From the NCBI GenBank assembly GCA_900472605.1, contig UCJD01000004.1, forward strand, positions 1 to 64,000: a stretch of DNA of 64,000 nucleotides, in the 5' to 3' direction. The DNA is from Hyphomicrobiales bacterium. GTDB lineage: Bacteria > Pseudomonadota > Alphaproteobacteria > Rhizobiales > Rhizobiaceae. The translations under genes were made by a program, and so were the position numbers. Below the pieces are notes generated by a model, which was given only the letters and a program-made list of their open reading frames with translations, made no database searches and was not told where the DNA came from. Shown here piece after piece: positions 8,952 through 17,277 of this stretch (positions within the stretch are counted from its first letter, which is position 1; each line of letters starts with the position of its first letter).

Positions 8952-10073
8952 ATGAAGCGCTTCATTCTCGATTTCCAGGAAGCAACCGCATGGTTGCCCG
9001 CTTGGCTGGTGAGCATCGGCGTCCTCGTCGCTGCACTGATCGTGGGCCTGATGATCCATCGTCTTGCTTTCCGCTTTCTAAGCCGTTTGGTCGAAACGCG
9101 GGATCTGTTCTGGCGCTCGCTGGTGTCGCGCGGTCGCCGGCCACTCAGGCTCAGCATTCTCACCCTCACGCTGTCGCTCGGCGCCTCGATCGCGCCGCTC
9201 ACCACGCCGCAGGCGGAACTCATCCGCCATATCCTGCTGCTCGGCTTCATCGCCGTCGTCGGCTGGATCAGCAAGACCACGCTGCATATCTGGATGACGG
9301 TCTATCTGCGTCGCTTCAAGCTCGACGCCGAAGACAATCTGCTTGCCCGCACCCACGTCACCCAATCGCGTATCGGCGAGCGAATAGCCGCCTTCATGAT
9401 CGTCGCGATCACGATCGCGGCGGGGCTGATGACCTTTCCTGCCGTGCAGCAATATGGTGTGAGCCTGCTCGCTTCGGCCGGCGTTGCCGGTATCGTGCTC
9501 GGCCTCGCCTTGCAGCCGGTGCTCAAGAATGTTTTTGCCGGCATCCAGCTTGCCATAACGCAGCCGATCCGCATTGACGATGCACTGATCGTCGAGGGCG
9601 AGTGGGGTAATGTGGAGGAGATCACCTCGACTTACGTGGTGGTCAAGCTCTGGGATTGGCGAAGGCTGATCCTGCCGCTCAGCTATTTCATCGAGAACCC
9701 CTTCCAGAACTGGACACGGGAAAGTTCGGCGCTGATCGGCACGGTCATGATCTATCTTGACTATTCGGTGCCCGTCTCAGTGATCAGAGCCAAAGTCGAG
9801 GAAATAGCGGCGGCCTCCAGGCTCTGGGACAAGCGGGTGGTCGCGGTTCAGGTCACCGATTTCCGCGAGAATGTGATGGAAATCCGCATCCTCGTCTCGG
9901 CCTCCAATGCGCCAAAGACCTTCGACCTGCGCTGCGAAATGCGTGAGAAGATCATCGATTTCGTGCAGCGGGAGTATCCGGCGAGCTTGCCGCGCGTGAG
10001 GGCGGAAGGTGCGGCCAACCTCAACAGCGTAGTGGGCGGCGAGGCCGCCGTTCGGGCATCGGTGCAATCCTGA
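8952..10073 (+). CDS. MscS-family mechanosensitive ion channel
   Basis: 373 residues. Inner-membrane channel family that opens on membrane tension and releases solutes on osmotic downshock. Hydrophobic helices are visible near residues 15-37, 65-83, 90-108 and 145-163. The pore-lining helix is at about 168-203, with the small-residue pattern GVAGIVLGLALQPVLKN followed by QPIRIDD. The beta domain follows at about 205-265, with GNVEEITSTYVVVKLWD and the signature LPLSYFIENPFQNWTR, then a C-terminal alpha/beta vestibule. It has more transmembrane helices than the minimal three-helix MscS, as in YnaI- and MSL-like members. No neighbour is obviously coupled. The ribosome site before the ATG is weak. 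Some family members are small-molecule or ion channels with other gating, so an osmotic role is known for the family but inferred here. Confidence 0.92.
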   Translation: MKRFILDFQEATAWLPAWLVSIGVLVAALIVGLMIHRLAFRFLSRLVETRDLFWRSLVSRGRRPLRLSILTLTLSLGASIAPLTTPQAELIRHILLLGFIAVVGWISKTTLHIWMTVYLRRFKLDAEDNLLARTHVTQSRIGERIAAFMIVAITIAAGLMTFPAVQQYGVSLLASAGVAGIVLGLALQPVLKNVFAGIQLAITQPIRIDDALIVEGEWGNVEEITSTYVVVKLWDWRRLILPLSYFIENPFQNWTRESSALIGTVMIYLDYSVPVSVIRAKVEEIAAASRLWDKRVVAVQVTDFRENVMEIRILVSASNAPKTFDLRCEMREKIIDFVQREYPASLPRVRAEGAANLNSVVGGEAAVRASVQS

Positions 10074-10110
10074 TTGCCGGTGGCAGTGCGGCGCGCTGCG
10101 GTTTAGAGCA

Positions 10111-10788
10111 TCAGACCCATTGTTTCAGCTGCATGCGGGCTGCTCTACGAAGCCGGATCATGGCGGGCATGTTTCCTGACAACGCATCGTTCAGCGCAAT
10201 ACCCGTCGTGTCTGATCGAACCGAGGTTCGGGCTCGAAGGAACGAGGTGAGATCGGCGCTGCCCTTGTCGCTCGAATATGCGGCTCTGTACCCCGCGCTT
10301 CGCAGCCGCGACAGAACGGCAGCATTGTATCGGCCGAAGGGGATGGATGCGTCCGTGATCTCGAAGCCGCAGACGTCTTCCAGCGTGCTCTTCGACGCCT
10401 TCAGCTCCTCGTCCAGTTCGGCCGGGGGAAGGCTTGACCAGTCGCGATGAGCGATGCCGTGACTGCCGATGGGCATACCCATGTCGACCAGCGCATTGAT
10501 CCCGGCCCTGTCGAGCGAACCCGCCTCGCCGATCCGGCCGGTCAGGACGAAGAACTGTGCGGTCAGGCCACGCTTGGCAAGTAACGGCGCCGCGATCGCA
10601 AGGTCGGAGGTGTTGCTGTCGTCGAACGTGATTGCCAGGCTGTCGCGCTCGGGGTGATCGGCGATACGATCGAGCATCTCTTTGAACCGCGCGACGCTCA
10701 GCCAATAGGGTGCTTCGCCTGGCTCCAGCGGACGCTCGGGCTCGCCGATGCCGTGAAAGTTGATGATCCGGAGCGCTGTCCTTGCCAT
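10111..10788 (-). CDS. Polysaccharide deacetylase (NodB-homology) family protein
   Basis: 225 residues forming a NodB-like domain, a metal-dependent carbohydrate esterase (CE4) fold that removes N-acetyl groups from polysaccharides. Motif 1 is TFDDS (54-58; usual TFDDG), with the catalytic and metal Asp pair. Motif 2 is SHGIAHRDW (from 109), supplying two metal-binding His. Motif 3 is IPFGRYN (about 149-155). There is no signal peptide, so it may act on a cytoplasmic lipid-linked or precursor glycan. It is the last gene of the minus-strand polysaccharide operon, starting two bases after the GT2 stop, which implies translational coupling. Probable role: deacetylating a sugar of the repeat unit assembled by this locus (inference). 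Confidence 0.85.
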   Translation of the reverse strand: MARTALRIINFHGIGEPERPLEPGEAPYWLSVARFKEMLDRIADHPERDSLAITFDDSNTSDLAIAAPLLAKRGLTAQFFVLTGRIGEAGSLDRAGINALVDMGMPIGSHGIAHRDWSSLPPAELDEELKASKSTLEDVCGFEITDASIPFGRYNAAVLSRLRSAGYRAAYSSDKGSADLTSFLRARTSVRSDTTGIALNDALSGNMPAMIRLRRAARMQLKQWV

Positions 10789-10790
10789 TC

Positions 10791-11741
10791 TCAGCTCCGA
10801 CGGATCGCCATGAATTCGGTTGGCGATTTCAGCGGCATCAGCGCGCTCGACAGCGCCGCCCGGTGCGCAGCACCGCGCCAGCAGCGGATCGCCTGGCCGA
10901 GCGCAATGCCCAGCCTGAAGATTGATGTCTGCAAAGCATTGTGGTGGCGGCCGTAGTAGCGAATGCGGTTGGCGGTCATCAGTGCAAAGAGGCGGGCGTT
11001 GCGGCCGCTGCCGCCGCTTTCATGCATGACCTGCGACCGCGGCTCGAACACCACCTCGAAGCCGGCCTCGCGAACGCGCCGGAGATAATCGACCTCCTCG
11101 CTGTAGAGAAAGAAGGATTCGTCCCACGCGCCGATCAATCCCCGGACCCGCGAGGATACCAGCAGCGCCGATCCCGTCGCCCATTCCACAGGGCCGCTGC
11201 GGTCGTAACGCGCCGCGCCGCCGATGACTTCTCCGAGACCAACGCGCATAGCAAGCGTGCCGCCGAGCAGGGCATCGGCCCAGGCCGTCATGATCGATGG
11301 TTCGCGTCTGAGCGTCGGGTCGACCCGTCCCTCTTCGGTGTAATTCAGCGGAACGACGACGCCGGCCGACGCCTTTTCGGCGCGCTCCACCAGTGGTCGG
11401 GCTGCGTCGGGATAGAGCCTGAGATCGGGGTTGAGTATGAGGAGATGCGATCCCGGATGCGCCCTTGCTGCCGCCGCGTTGATGGCGGCCGCATAGCCGG
11501 CGTTGTATCCCATGCGGATCACGATCGGGGAAACCGGATGTGCCTCGGCCAGTTCCGCCGACCCATCCTTCGATTCGTTGTCGACGATCAGCACTTCGAA
11601 GCGATCGATGCCGGCAAGACCCGCCGGGATCGAATCGAGCAGCGGCGGCAGCGCTTCCGCGCTGTTATAGGTGACGATGATGACGGAGAGTGCCGGCGAG
11701 GCTCTTTCCGTATCGCGGGTGCTCGGACGATCTCGTTCCAT
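10791..11741 (-). CDS. Family 2 glycosyltransferase (rhamnosyltransferase-like)
   Basis: 316 residues from the ATG at 11741 (an in-frame GTG at 11762 is an alternative). GT2 fold: SVIIVTYNSAEALPPLLDSI at the start, VLIVDNESKDGS as the first nucleotide-binding Asp motif, LLILNPDLRL in the DxD-like position, then WATGSALLVS and FFLYSEEVDYLRR, the acceptor and catalytic region seen in WcaA/RfbF-type inverting transferases. It would transfer a sugar from a nucleotide donor to a growing lipid-linked glycan at the cytoplasmic membrane face. It sits between the ACP gene and the deacetylase in the same operon. The sugar specificity cannot be read from sequence. Confidence 0.88.
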   Translation of the reverse strand: MERDRPSTRDTERASPALSVIIVTYNSAEALPPLLDSIPAGLAGIDRFEVLIVDNESKDGSAELAEAHPVSPIVIRMGYNAGYAAAINAAAARAHPGSHLLILNPDLRLYPDAARPLVERAEKASAGVVVPLNYTEEGRVDPTLRREPSIMTAWADALLGGTLAMRVGLGEVIGGAARYDRSGPVEWATGSALLVSSRVRGLIGAWDESFFLYSEEVDYLRRVREAGFEVVFEPRSQVMHESGGSGRNARLFALMTANRIRYYGRHHNALQTSIFRLGIALGQAIRCWRGAAHRAALSSALMPLKSPTEFMAIRRS

Positions 11742-11791
11742 GACTGCCACTTTATCCCCCACCGTTGATTGGCTAAGACACCACCGTTGCC

Positions 11792-12064
11792 CTAGTGAAG
11801 CTGTTTGCGATCCACGAGGCTGCGGTCAACGAACTGCGCCAGTGATCCCACGGTTTCGAACACCTCGCCGGTGAAATCGCTGTCATCGATCTGGAAGCCG
11901 AAACGCTCCTCGAGTGCGGCCGCCAGGCTGAGGACCGCGAAGGAATCGAGCTCGGGAATGTTGCCGAGCAGCGGCGTCGCAGCGGTTTCGATCCGATCCC
12001 GGTCTTCGATTCCGAGTGTTTCGATGATGACGTCCTTGACGGCCTCGAAGGTAGACGAATTCAT
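11792..12064 (-). CDS. Acyl carrier protein
   Basis: 90 residues, acidic, with the four-helix ACP pattern. PELDSFAVL contains Ser41, the expected 4'-phosphopantetheine attachment site (DSL motif, here DSF). It sits downstream of the ligase and decarboxylase genes and upstream of GT2, in the same orientation. This suggests a dedicated carrier: the ligase would load an acyl or aminoacyl group onto it, and the PLP decarboxylase or the acyltransferase-like protein would then act on the loaded form (inference from context). It is not the housekeeping fatty-acid ACP, which normally sits in a fab cluster. Confidence 0.88.
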   Translation of the reverse strand: MNSSTFEAVKDVIIETLGIEDRDRIETAATPLLGNIPELDSFAVLSLAAALEERFGFQIDDSDFTGEVFETVGSLAQFVDRSLVDRKQLH

Positions 12065-12119
12065 GGTACCCCTCTCATGTTGCCGGCTATCCGCCGGTTT
12101 TACTGTGTTTGCGCAATGA

Positions 12120-13346
12120 TCAGACGAGAACTTCCCCGGGCATCGGATGTCCGAGAAAAGCCGTCGGGCTGGCGGTCAGGCCATAGGCGCCGGCCTGGAA
12201 GATGACGACGAGGTCGCCGACTTCGGCCGGCGGCAGCATCACGTTGTCGGCAAGCAGATCGAGTGGCGTGCACAGGCATCCGACAACCGATACCGCCTCA
12301 CGTGCGGTCTCCTGCATCCTGTTGCCGATGACGACAGGATAGTTGCGCCGGATGACCTGACCGAGATTGCCCGATGCCGCCAGCTGATGATGCATGCCGC
12401 CGTCCACGACCAGGTAGGTTCGCCCGCGCGACACCTTTCGGTCGACCACGCGCGTGACGTAGACGCCGGATTCGCCGACGATGTATCGCCCGAGCTCGAT
12501 CGTTACGCGCGCATCGGGCAGTTGTGGCCGGATCTCGCCCTCGATCAGCTCCTTGAGCTTGGCGCCGACTGGCACCAGATCGAGCGGCTGATCTTTTTCA
12601 GAATAGGGAATGCCAAAGCCTCCGCCGAGATTGAGATAGCGAACCGGCCACGGCGATTGTTGCGCAAGCCGCATCAGCAGGGCCACGTTGCGGGTCAGTG
12701 CTTCGCACAGGATGTCGGCATGCAGGTTCTGCGATCCGGCGAATACGTGAAAGCCAAGGAGATCGAGATCGGCGACACGGAGTGTTTGCAGGAGATCGGG
12801 GACCTGCTCGACATCGATGCCGAACTGCTGCGGCCCGCCACCCATGCGCATGCCGGAGCCTTTGACCTGGAAATCCGGATTGACGCGCAATGCCACGCGT
12901 GGCCGGATGCCAAGCCTGTGGCCGATCTCGGCGACGCGGGCTGCTTCGTTGGCCGACTCCATCTCGATCGTCACACCCGCCGCAACGGCTTGCGTCAGCT
13001 CTGCCGTCGTCTTTCCCGGACCCGCGAAGCTGATGTTGTTTGCCTGCACCGGCGTGTCGAGCGCCGTTTTCATCTCGTATGCGGAGGCCACGTCGAACGC
13101 GTCGACGAGGCCGGCAAGGTGCTGGACCACCGCCGCCATGGGGTTGGCCTTCACGGCGTAGCTAAGCTTGACGTCGGCAGGCAGGATGGAGCGGAGATAG
13201 CCGATGCGCGAGGTGATCAGGCCGCGGTCATAGGCAAAGAACGGCGTCGATCCGACGCGCTCGGCCAGGCGATCCAGCGGGATGCCGCCGACCGCCATGC
13301 AGCTTCCGACCGGCTCGAACATGGAAATGGAAGGGTGCGAACTCAC
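12120..13346 (-). CDS. PLP-dependent decarboxylase, DapDC/ornithine-DC fold (exosortase-A-associated type)
   Basis: 408 residues, fold-type III (alanine-racemase-like barrel plus C-terminal beta domain). YAVKANP near residue 65 carries the Lys that forms the Schiff base with PLP. GGGFG binds the phosphate, ELGRY replaces the EPGR motif, and VGCLCTPLD carries the conserved Cys-x3-Asp region of the active site. It closely resembles the decarboxylases that accompany exosortase-A loci and differs from the lysine-biosynthetic LysA, which would sit elsewhere. Its start overlaps the ligase stop by 4 bases (ATGA), so the two are translationally coupled. Substrate unknown; a free or ACP-bound amino acid made into an amine substituent for a polysaccharide is a reasonable guess. 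Confidence 0.85.
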   Translation of the reverse strand: MSSHPSISMFEPVGSCMAVGGIPLDRLAERVGSTPFFAYDRGLITSRIGYLRSILPADVKLSYAVKANPMAAVVQHLAGLVDAFDVASAYEMKTALDTPVQANNISFAGPGKTTAELTQAVAAGVTIEMESANEAARVAEIGHRLGIRPRVALRVNPDFQVKGSGMRMGGGPQQFGIDVEQVPDLLQTLRVADLDLLGFHVFAGSQNLHADILCEALTRNVALLMRLAQQSPWPVRYLNLGGGFGIPYSEKDQPLDLVPVGAKLKELIEGEIRPQLPDARVTIELGRYIVGESGVYVTRVVDRKVSRGRTYLVVDGGMHHQLAASGNLGQVIRRNYPVVIGNRMQETAREAVSVVGCLCTPLDLLADNVMLPPAEVGDLVVIFQAGAYGLTASPTAFLGHPMPGEVLV

Positions 13347-14932
13347 GAGCGTAATTGCTCCCTCAATAGAACCCGATCGAACTTGCCGTTCGGATTGGTT
13401 GGAATGGCGCTCATCTCGACGACCTGCGACGGAACCATGTATTGCGGCAAGGTCCGGCGAAACGCGGTCAACAAGGCGCTGACGTCGAGTGAACTTGCGA
13501 TCGGGCTGGCGACCAGCACGATCCGCTGGCCGAGAGCGCCGTCTTCGACGCCGAGCGCGACCGCATCCTTGGTGAGGCCGGTGGCATAGGCCACTTCCTC
13601 GATCTCGGTCGGGCTGACCCGGTAGCCTGACGTCTTGATCATCTCATCGCGCCGACCGACGAAGAACAGAAAGCCTTCCTCGTCGGCAACCACGGTATCG
13701 CCTGAGAAGACGGCGAGCTCTGGCGCGCGCCAGCTTGCTTCGCTTCCCGGCAACGGCCGAAAACGCTCTGCGGTGCGGGCGGGGTCGTTCCAGTAACCCA
13801 TCGACACCAGCGGGCCGCGATGGACGAGTTCGCCATGCTCTCCGGGATCGCAACGCGAACCATCGGGGCGAACCACAAGGATTTCGGCGTTGGGGATCGC
13901 CTTGCCGATCGAATCCGGCCGGCGGTCGATCTCGGAAGGGTCGAGATAGGTCGAGCGGAACGCTTCGGTCAGGCCATACATCAGATAGGGCAGGGCCTGG
14001 GGAAACAGGGCGCGTAGCCGATCGAGCGTCGCCTTCGGCATGCGACCGCCGGTGTTGGCGAAATAGCGTAGACGCGCGGCGGTCTCGGCCGGCCAGTCGA
14101 GCGCTGCCACCTGGATCCAGAAGGGCGGCACGCCGGTGATCCCCGTCACCTTGTGTCTCTCGCAGAGCCGGATGACGTCGCCGGGCAGCAGATAGTTCAT
14201 CAGGACCACATGCGCACCTGAATTGAACGCGGTCGTCAGCTGGCTCAGGCCCGCGTCGAAGCTCAGCGGCAGCGCCGAGAGGATGGTGTCATGAGGGCCG
14301 TTGCTCAGATAGTGGCTGACGCTTTCCGCGCCGACGATCATGTTGCGATGGCTGAGCACGACGCCCTTTGGCTTTCCCGTGCTTCCCGATGTATAGAGGA
14401 TTGCCGCCATGTCGTAGTCGACGGCGACGATGGCGGGTGCGGTTTCCTTCTCTTCCGAAAACGACGGCGCCCAGCCGTGCAGCCGGAGCGTCTTGAGGTC
14501 GAGCCCCCGTATATCGCCCGAAACCTGATCGACGAGCACGATATGCTCCAGCGCCGGGTGATCGGCGATATGTTCCTGCAGCTGCAGTAGCCGATCGTGC
14601 GATGTCACGAGGACGCGCACATTGCAGTCCGACAGAATGTAGGCGACTTGCGCTGGCCGTAGCAGCGGATTGACCGGGACGGTAACGCCGCCGGCCGCCG
14701 TCGTGCCGAAGATCGAGACCGCCGTCTCCATCCGCTTTTCCAGCAGCACAGCCACACGGTCGCATCGTTGCAAGCCGAGCGCGCGAAGGGCGGTGGCGAA
14801 CCCGCAGACCCGTCTCCACAGCTCGGCGTAGCTCAAGGTTTCGTTCTTGTATGTCAGCGCGGGCAAGTCGCCATGTTTCTGCGCGGCCTGATGGACGAGA
14901 TGGGACAGGTTGATCTTGATTGCCGATTGCAT
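13343..14932 (-). CDS. AMP-forming acyl-CoA ligase (exosortase-A-associated type)
   Basis: 529 residues, ANL superfamily: activates a carboxylic or amino acid as acyl-AMP and passes it to CoA or a phosphopantetheine thiol. Visible motifs: ILYTSGSTGKPKGV (about 178-191, phosphate loop), YLMYGLTEAF (A5 region), FSGDTV (A7), GRRDEMIKTSGYRVSP (A8 hinge), and NPNGKFDR near the end with the catalytic Lys517. It starts 17 bases after the stop of the acyltransferase-like gene and overlaps the decarboxylase start by 4 bases. The downstream ACP suggests that the acceptor is the ACP rather than CoA (inference). It resembles the ligase of exosortase-A loci, yet no exosortase or PEP-CTERM protein is seen here. 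Confidence 0.88.
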   Translation of the reverse strand: MQSAIKINLSHLVHQAAQKHGDLPALTYKNETLSYAELWRRVCGFATALRALGLQRCDRVAVLLEKRMETAVSIFGTTAAGGVTVPVNPLLRPAQVAYILSDCNVRVLVTSHDRLLQLQEHIADHPALEHIVLVDQVSGDIRGLDLKTLRLHGWAPSFSEEKETAPAIVAVDYDMAAILYTSGSTGKPKGVVLSHRNMIVGAESVSHYLSNGPHDTILSALPLSFDAGLSQLTTAFNSGAHVVLMNYLLPGDVIRLCERHKVTGITGVPPFWIQVAALDWPAETAARLRYFANTGGRMPKATLDRLRALFPQALPYLMYGLTEAFRSTYLDPSEIDRRPDSIGKAIPNAEILVVRPDGSRCDPGEHGELVHRGPLVSMGYWNDPARTAERFRPLPGSEASWRAPELAVFSGDTVVADEEGFLFFVGRRDEMIKTSGYRVSPTEIEEVAYATGLTKDAVALGVEDGALGQRIVLVASPIASSLDVSALLTAFRRTLPQYMVPSQVVEMSAIPTNPNGKFDRVLLREQLRS

Positions 14933-14949
14933 GTGTACCTACTCCCTTA

Positions 14950-15837
14950 CTACCAAGGCACGCACGTGAGTTCGCTGTAGAGATAGTCGACCTGATCGGC
15001 CACCAGCCGGCTGCTTCGAAACATCTTCGGCCGTGACGAACGTAGCGCGATCGACAAGGACGGGCGGGCAACGCCGAGCCTGTTCTCCAACAGGGTCATC
15101 GGGATGCCGAAATGGGTCAGCAGATAGCCGTAGACCTGGTGCGCAGCCTTTTGGAACAGCCCGGGATCGCCGACGTAGAGGATCGATGCGAACAGCGGAA
15201 GGCGCTTGCGGCGATCCCTGCGGAAGATCACGTAGCAGCGCTGCCGACCGCACGTGACCACGATGTGGTGCGCGGCGGGCGCGTTGGCGTGGTCCCGGTA
15301 GATCTCGAGATCGCGCCCGTCGAGGCTAGCCTCGATAGCCCTCCGGTCGGAGATGATGCGGATACCGGTCCCGACGCGCGGCATCGGCCAGTTGACGATC
15401 AGCGCAGCGGCGGTATCCAAGTCGCTGAAGTTCAAGCGCCGGTTCAGGGGGACGACATTGCCACTCGGCGAGAGATCGGTGAAAGTATAGCCCTTCTGAC
15501 CAAGTATAGCCCTGAGCAATCTGAGACCGTGCGAACGATAGCTTTCCTGCACGCACCAGGCGGAGAGATTGCAGACATTTTCGGTGAGGTCGGCGACATG
15601 GCGCTCCGAATAGAAGGCGACCTGAGCGCCCACGACGCGACCGTCACACATCAGCATGAATCCGTGGTTCGGCGCTGTTGTTTGCCATGAGGGCCGGATC
15701 GCGGAAGCCCATAGCGCAGGAGAAAGCCGGCCGTTCAGTTCTGCGTGCAGGAAATCCGCGACCGCGGCGATGTCGCCTGCGGTGATCGGGCATATCACGA
15801 CGTTCCCGTCCGTCGCTTTCAACACAGTGTTTGACAC
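14950..15837 (-). CDS. GNAT-fold acyltransferase-like protein
   Basis: 295 residues from a GTG at 15837 that follows AGGA by about 11 bases; a TTG at 15858 is possible but would place the ribosome site inside the gene. The N-terminal half reads as a GNAT-like fold (VICPITAGDIAAVADF; GFMLMCDGRVVGAQ as beta4; WCVQESYRSHGLRLLRAIL in the acetyl-CoA P-loop position, with a degenerate loop). The second half is less recognisable. First gene of the minus-strand polysaccharide operon; similar proteins occur in capsule and exopolysaccharide loci. It could transfer an acyl or aminoacyl group from the ACP to the glycan. Moderate confidence on fold, low on substrate. Confidence 0.65.
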   Translation of the reverse strand: MSNTVLKATDGNVVICPITAGDIAAVADFLHAELNGRLSPALWASAIRPSWQTTAPNHGFMLMCDGRVVGAQVAFYSERHVADLTENVCNLSAWCVQESYRSHGLRLLRAILGQKGYTFTDLSPSGNVVPLNRRLNFSDLDTAAALIVNWPMPRVGTGIRIISDRRAIEASLDGRDLEIYRDHANAPAAHHIVVTCGRQRCYVIFRRDRRKRLPLFASILYVGDPGLFQKAAHQVYGYLLTHFGIPMTLLENRLGVARPSLSIALRSSRPKMFRSSRLVADQVDYLYSELTCVPW

Positions 15838-16047
15838 AGCCCGCCACTTCCTTTGCAACCACTCGAGACACTATGCTTGAAAGCATTGATGCAAGTATTA
15901 CTGCAAGTGTTCATAGCCGCTCTTAAGATTGAACGGTAGTTAAACAAAAGGTCTATCGCTTATCCTGTTAGCTAACTAGAGAGTTGCGATAGAGAGACCG
16001 TATGGTCGTGGCTCAACGTGTTCACCAGACGCGTATGGGAGGCCACC
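15838..16047. promoter_or_regulatory. Divergent promoter region of the polysaccharide locus
   Basis: This 210-bp AT-richer region separates the two polysaccharide operons. Visible sites: perfect inverted repeat ATGCTT-GA-AAGCAT (15873-15886); direct repeats TGCAAGT at 15890-15896 and 15902-15908; a near-consensus CtrA site TTGA-N7-TTAA (15929-15943, one mismatch); perfect palindrome GTTAGCTAAC (15967-15976). The 10-mer TCCTGTTAGC here (15963-15972) recurs exactly upstream of the giant surface-protein gene (44285-44294). No start site can be assigned from sequence. Confidence 0.5.
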
Positions 16048-17277
16048 ATTTCTAAGAATCAACACGTTCTAATCTTGGTCGAGAACCTTCCGGTTCCGTT
16101 CGATCGTCGCGTCTGGCAGGAAGCGCAGGCGCTCAACGACGCGGGTTATGAGGTCTCCGTCATCTGCCCGATGGGCAAGGGCCACAACGAGGCCTACGAG
16201 GTGATCAACGACATCCATATCTACCGCCATCCGCTGCGCGAGGCCGACACGGCCGCCGGCTATTTCCGCGAATACGCGACGGCGCTGATCAGCCAGCTTT
16301 ATCTGTCGTTCCGCGTTCGCCGCCGCCAGCGCATCGATGCCATCCAGGCCTGCAATCCGCCCGACCTGATGTTTCTCGTGGCCCTGGTGCACAAGATCCT
16401 GTTTGGCACCTTCTTTGTGTTCGACCATCATGATCTCAGCCCCGAGCTCTATGTCAGCAAGTTCGGCCGCAAGGATTTCTTTTATCGGCTGGTGCAGTTC
16501 TTCGAACGCCAGACCTTCCGTGTCGCCGATTTCACCATTGCCACCAACGAGACATTCCGAGAGATCGCCGTGGCGCGAGGCGGCATGTCGCCTGACAAGG
16601 TCATCGTCGTCAAAAGCTATCCGGAGGCCTCGCGCTTCAGGCTGACGGAGGCTGAGCAATCGCTCGTCGTTCCTGGCAAGCACCTGATCGGCTATATCGG
16701 CATCATGGGCGCACAGGATGGCGTGGATACGCTGGTCGACGCCATGCACGACATCGTTCATGTGCAGAAGCGCGACGACATCAACTGCGTTATCATCGGT
16801 GACGGGCCGGAATTCGGCCGGCTGAAGGCGCTCGCCGCAGAAAGACAACTGGGGGACCGGCTGCGTTTCACCGGCTATCTCAGTGGGCCTTCCCTTATGG
16901 CGCATCTTTCGGCCGTCAACGTTGGCATCATCCCTGACCCGCCGAATGACTTTAACGACAAGCTGTCGATGAACAAGGTGTTCGAGTACATGATGCTCGG
17001 CTTGCCGATCGTGCAGTTCAATCTGCGGCAGGCGACGAACGACGCGGGCAATGCGGCGATGATCGTGGGCGAGCATTCGCCCCGGGCGCTTGCCGAAGGT
17101 ATCGTATCGCTGGTGGACGACCCCAGGCGGCGTGAGGAAATGGGCATGGTCGGCCGCGCCGTTGCCGAGCGCAGCTTCCGCTGGACGGCTGAGGCACACC
17201 GCTATCTCGACGCTTACCGTACCCTGTTCGACCACAGATTGGACGTCAATGATCAGCGTCATTATCCCGCATCTTGA
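16048..17277 (+). CDS. Family 4 glycosyltransferase, probable ATT start
   Basis: 409 residues, GT-B fold retaining glycosyltransferase. HVLILVENLPVPFDRRVWQE at the N-terminus is characteristic of exopolysaccharide GT4 enzymes. The C-terminal domain has LIGYIGIMGAQDGVDTLVDA, VIIGDGPEFGRL and FEYMMLGLPIVQF (the E-x7-E-like nucleotide-sugar site). The frame opens at 15976 and its only GTG (16018) has no ribosome site. GGGAGG at 16037-16042 lies five bases before an ATT at 16048, giving the N-terminus SKNQHVLIL typical of the family, so I place the start there. A 17-codon frame (ATG 16002) overlaps this start. It overlaps the next GT gene by 29 bases; both form one unit divergent from the ligase operon. 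Confidence 0.85.
   Translation: MSKNQHVLILVENLPVPFDRRVWQEAQALNDAGYEVSVICPMGKGHNEAYEVINDIHIYRHPLREADTAAGYFREYATALISQLYLSFRVRRRQRIDAIQACNPPDLMFLVALVHKILFGTFFVFDHHDLSPELYVSKFGRKDFFYRLVQFFERQTFRVADFTIATNETFREIAVARGGMSPDKVIVVKSYPEASRFRLTEAEQSLVVPGKHLIGYIGIMGAQDGVDTLVDAMHDIVHVQKRDDINCVIIGDGPEFGRLKALAAERQLGDRLRFTGYLSGPSLMAHLSAVNVGIIPDPPNDFNDKLSMNKVFEYMMLGLPIVQFNLRQATNDAGNAAMIVGEHSPRALAEGIVSLVDDPRRREEMGMVGRAVAERSFRWTAEAHRYLDAYRTLFDHRLDVNDQRHYPAS

Noticed and set aside
12120..13346. lysA (diaminopimelate decarboxylase of lysine synthesis)
   Set aside because: The fold is the same, but the motifs VGCLCTPLD and ELGRY and the operon with ligase and ACP fit the exosortase-associated paralogue better.
11792..14932. 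A complete exosortase/PEP-CTERM system
   Set aside because: Ligase, decarboxylase and ACP resemble the associated set, but no exosortase, PEP-CTERM protein or sorting motif is found here.
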